Positions 5,648-6,622 of a DNA stretch of 6,622 bases are shown here, piece by piece. The position numbers were made by a program, and so were the translations under genes. Each line of letters opens with the position of its first letter. Position 1 is the first letter of the stretch. A model generated the notes under the pieces. That model did no database searches. It was not told the DNA's origin and was given only the letters and a program-made list of their open reading frames with translations. The DNA is from Deltaproteobacteria bacterium (GTDB taxonomy: Bacteria; Desulfobacterota; DSM-4660; Desulfatiglandales; HGW-15), in NCBI GenBank assembly GCA_021737245.1, contig JAIPEI010000206.1, positions 1 to 6,622 on the forward strand. The letters are read 5' to 3'.

Positions 5648-5675
5648 CGGCGGAGAGAGGATGCTCTCTCCGCCG
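5648..5675. promoter_or_regulatory. Strong hairpin between dctP and dctQ
   Basis: CGGCGGAGAGAG (5648-5659) pairs perfectly with 5664-5675 around a 4-nt loop, giving a 12-bp stem. It starts 14 nt after the dctP stop. No T-run follows on the minus strand, so it is unlikely to be a full terminator. By position it may protect the dctP mRNA end or partly attenuate, making more binding protein than membrane subunits; that is inference. Confidence 0.7.
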
Positions 5676-5689
5676 CCCGTCCGGTGAAG

Positions 5690-6622
5690 TTACCGGCCCA
5701 GAAGCTCCTTCATCCTGGCCCCGTTTTCCGGGCTCTTCTTCAGGACTTCCTTCCAGCCGGCCTCGTAGGCGGTTTCCAGGTATTTCTCCCGGTCCTCGCC
5801 CGTCAACTCGATCGTCTTCACTCCCTTGGAGGTGATGAAGGCGCGCTCCTCCTTGATGAGCTGGGCGTAGTGCTCGGCCGCGTCGCGCTCGATCTCCATG
5901 GCGACCTCGTTGATCGCCTTCTTCAGGTCGTCCGGGAGGGCCTTCCAGAAGTCAAGGTTGGTGACGATGCCGACATCCACCTGGTAGAACCCGGGATCGA
6001 CCACGTAATCCGTGACCTCATGCCACCCGAAGTCGGAGATCTTGGTGGCGGGCCAGCCGTAGCCGTCCACCACGCCGCGCTCGAGCGCCGTGTAGACCTC
6101 GCCCGGAGACGTGGTCACGGCCACGCCGCCCAGCTCCTCGACAAAGGGCTTGTAAACAGGGGTGACACGGATCTTCATGCCGGAGAGGTCGGGCTTGTCG
6201 ATCTTCTTGTTCGTGTACAGGTGGAACGGAAGGCCCGGCGTGAACCGCCCCACGTAGTAGGCGTTGAGCTTCTCCTGGTGGAGCCGGTTCAGGAAATCGT
6301 ACACGCCTCTCTCCCGCTCTTCCCAGGGCATCAGCTTGGAGAGCTTGACCGCATCCACCACCGGGAGCTGCGGCACGTAAAACGCCGCCGGCAAGAGGGC
6401 CATGTCCACCATGCCGCCGGTGACCGCCTCGATCTGCTCGAACGAGGGAATCGCTTCGGGCCCGCCCGCATACACGATTTTGATTCTGCCCTCGGTGGCG
6501 GTCTCGAGCTTCTCCTTGAACATCCAGAACGCGTCGCAGAAGCAGTTGTTCTGCGGCAAAAAGGTCTCCGCCTTGATCTGGGAGGGAGCGGCCGTAACCC
6601 CGGCCGGCACGGCCAATGCGAA
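5690..6622 (-). CDS. dctP: TRAP transporter periplasmic substrate-binding protein DctP (5' end missing)
   Basis: The periplasmic receptor that binds the solute and hands it to DctQM. The window holds 310 residues and the stop codon; the start lies beyond the right edge. The first visible residues (FALAVPAGVTAAPSQIKAETF) look like the end of a Sec signal peptide, with cleavage likely near GVTAA. Family landmarks follow: GGPEAIPSFEQIEAVTGGMVDMALL, the KIRVTP segment whose arginine is the usual carboxylate-binding residue in this family, and PGEVYTALERGVVDGYGWP, then NLDFWKALPDDLKKAI. A CFC pair near the mature N-terminus (QNNCFCDAFW) is unusual and could form a disulfide or bind a metal. Probably about 15-20 residues are missing. 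It is the first visible gene of the operon; a TTG at 6616 should not be taken as the start. Substrate is probably a carboxylate but is not identifiable. Confidence 0.93.
   Translation of the reverse strand, partial: FALAVPAGVTAAPSQIKAETFLPQNNCFCDAFWMFKEKLETATEGRIKIVYAGGPEAIPSFEQIEAVTGGMVDMALLPAAFYVPQLPVVDAVKLSKLMPWEERERGVYDFLNRLHQEKLNAYYVGRFTPGLPFHLYTNKKIDKPDLSGMKIRVTPVYKPFVEELGGVAVTTSPGEVYTALERGVVDGYGWPATKISDFGWHEVTDYVVDPGFYQVDVGIVTNLDFWKALPDDLKKAINEVAMEIERDAAEHYAQLIKEERAFITSKGVKTIELTGEDREKYLETAYEAGWKEVLKKSPENGARMKELLGR

Noticed and set aside
5648..5675. Hairpin considered as an intrinsic terminator
   Set aside because: No run of T follows the stem on the minus strand, and dctQ and dctM downstream belong to the same transporter.
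6614..6616. TTG codon as the dctP start
   Set aside because: The frame is open through the window edge, and the residues around it look like the middle to end of a signal peptide, so the real start lies outside.

Overview
The window reads as a piece of a GC-rich, Gram-negative genome. Gene content fits a deltaproteobacterial (Desulfobacterota-like) lineage: a stand-alone IMP cyclohydrolase, an apparent Kdo-transferase start (an LPS maker) and a DctPQM TRAP transporter. This placement is inference from gene content and strong G/C preference at third codon positions. No rRNA, tRNA, CRISPR array or insertion sequence is visible.

Left part (1-1047). Bases 1-109 are an exact second copy of 450-558, the start of purH. 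They abut the N-terminal part of a minus-strand gene resembling waaA (start 237). A 210-bp divergent intergenic region (238-447) with a plausible promoter on each strand leads into purH (448-1047). This purH is complete but encodes only the IMP cyclohydrolase domain. The junction at 109/110 looks like a rearrangement or an assembly chimera.

Middle part (1013-3530, minus strand). A tight four-gene set reads, in transcription order: an Mth938-domain protein, a small DUF861-type cupin, a beta-CASP metallo-beta-lactamase-fold RNase, and a 64-residue cysteine-rich protein. Most start codons follow purine-rich ribosome binding sites, and gaps are 62, 15 and 20 nt. The last gene overlaps the 3' end of purH tail to tail by 35 bp. 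The RNase is the best-defined member, with all metal-ligand motifs intact. Roles of the other three are unknown, and their joint function is a guess.

Intergenic 3531-3760 holds an unusual element: three 24-nt modules, each four copies of a degenerate KGTGTC hexamer, one on the plus strand and two on the minus strand. They can fold into alternative long hairpins just after the transporter operon.

Right part (3761-6622, minus strand). A tripartite TRAP transporter in the order dctP (5' end beyond the window), dctQ, dctM. A 12-bp hairpin sits between dctP and dctQ. The binding protein captures a substrate, probably a carboxylate, in the periplasm and delivers it to the DctQ-DctM membrane complex, which is driven by an ion gradient. 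The substrate cannot be named from sequence alone.

The candidates most worth a second look are the KGTGTC hexamer element, the cysteine-rich protein coupled to the RNase, and the duplicated purH start. No clearly new defence or mobile system is visible.
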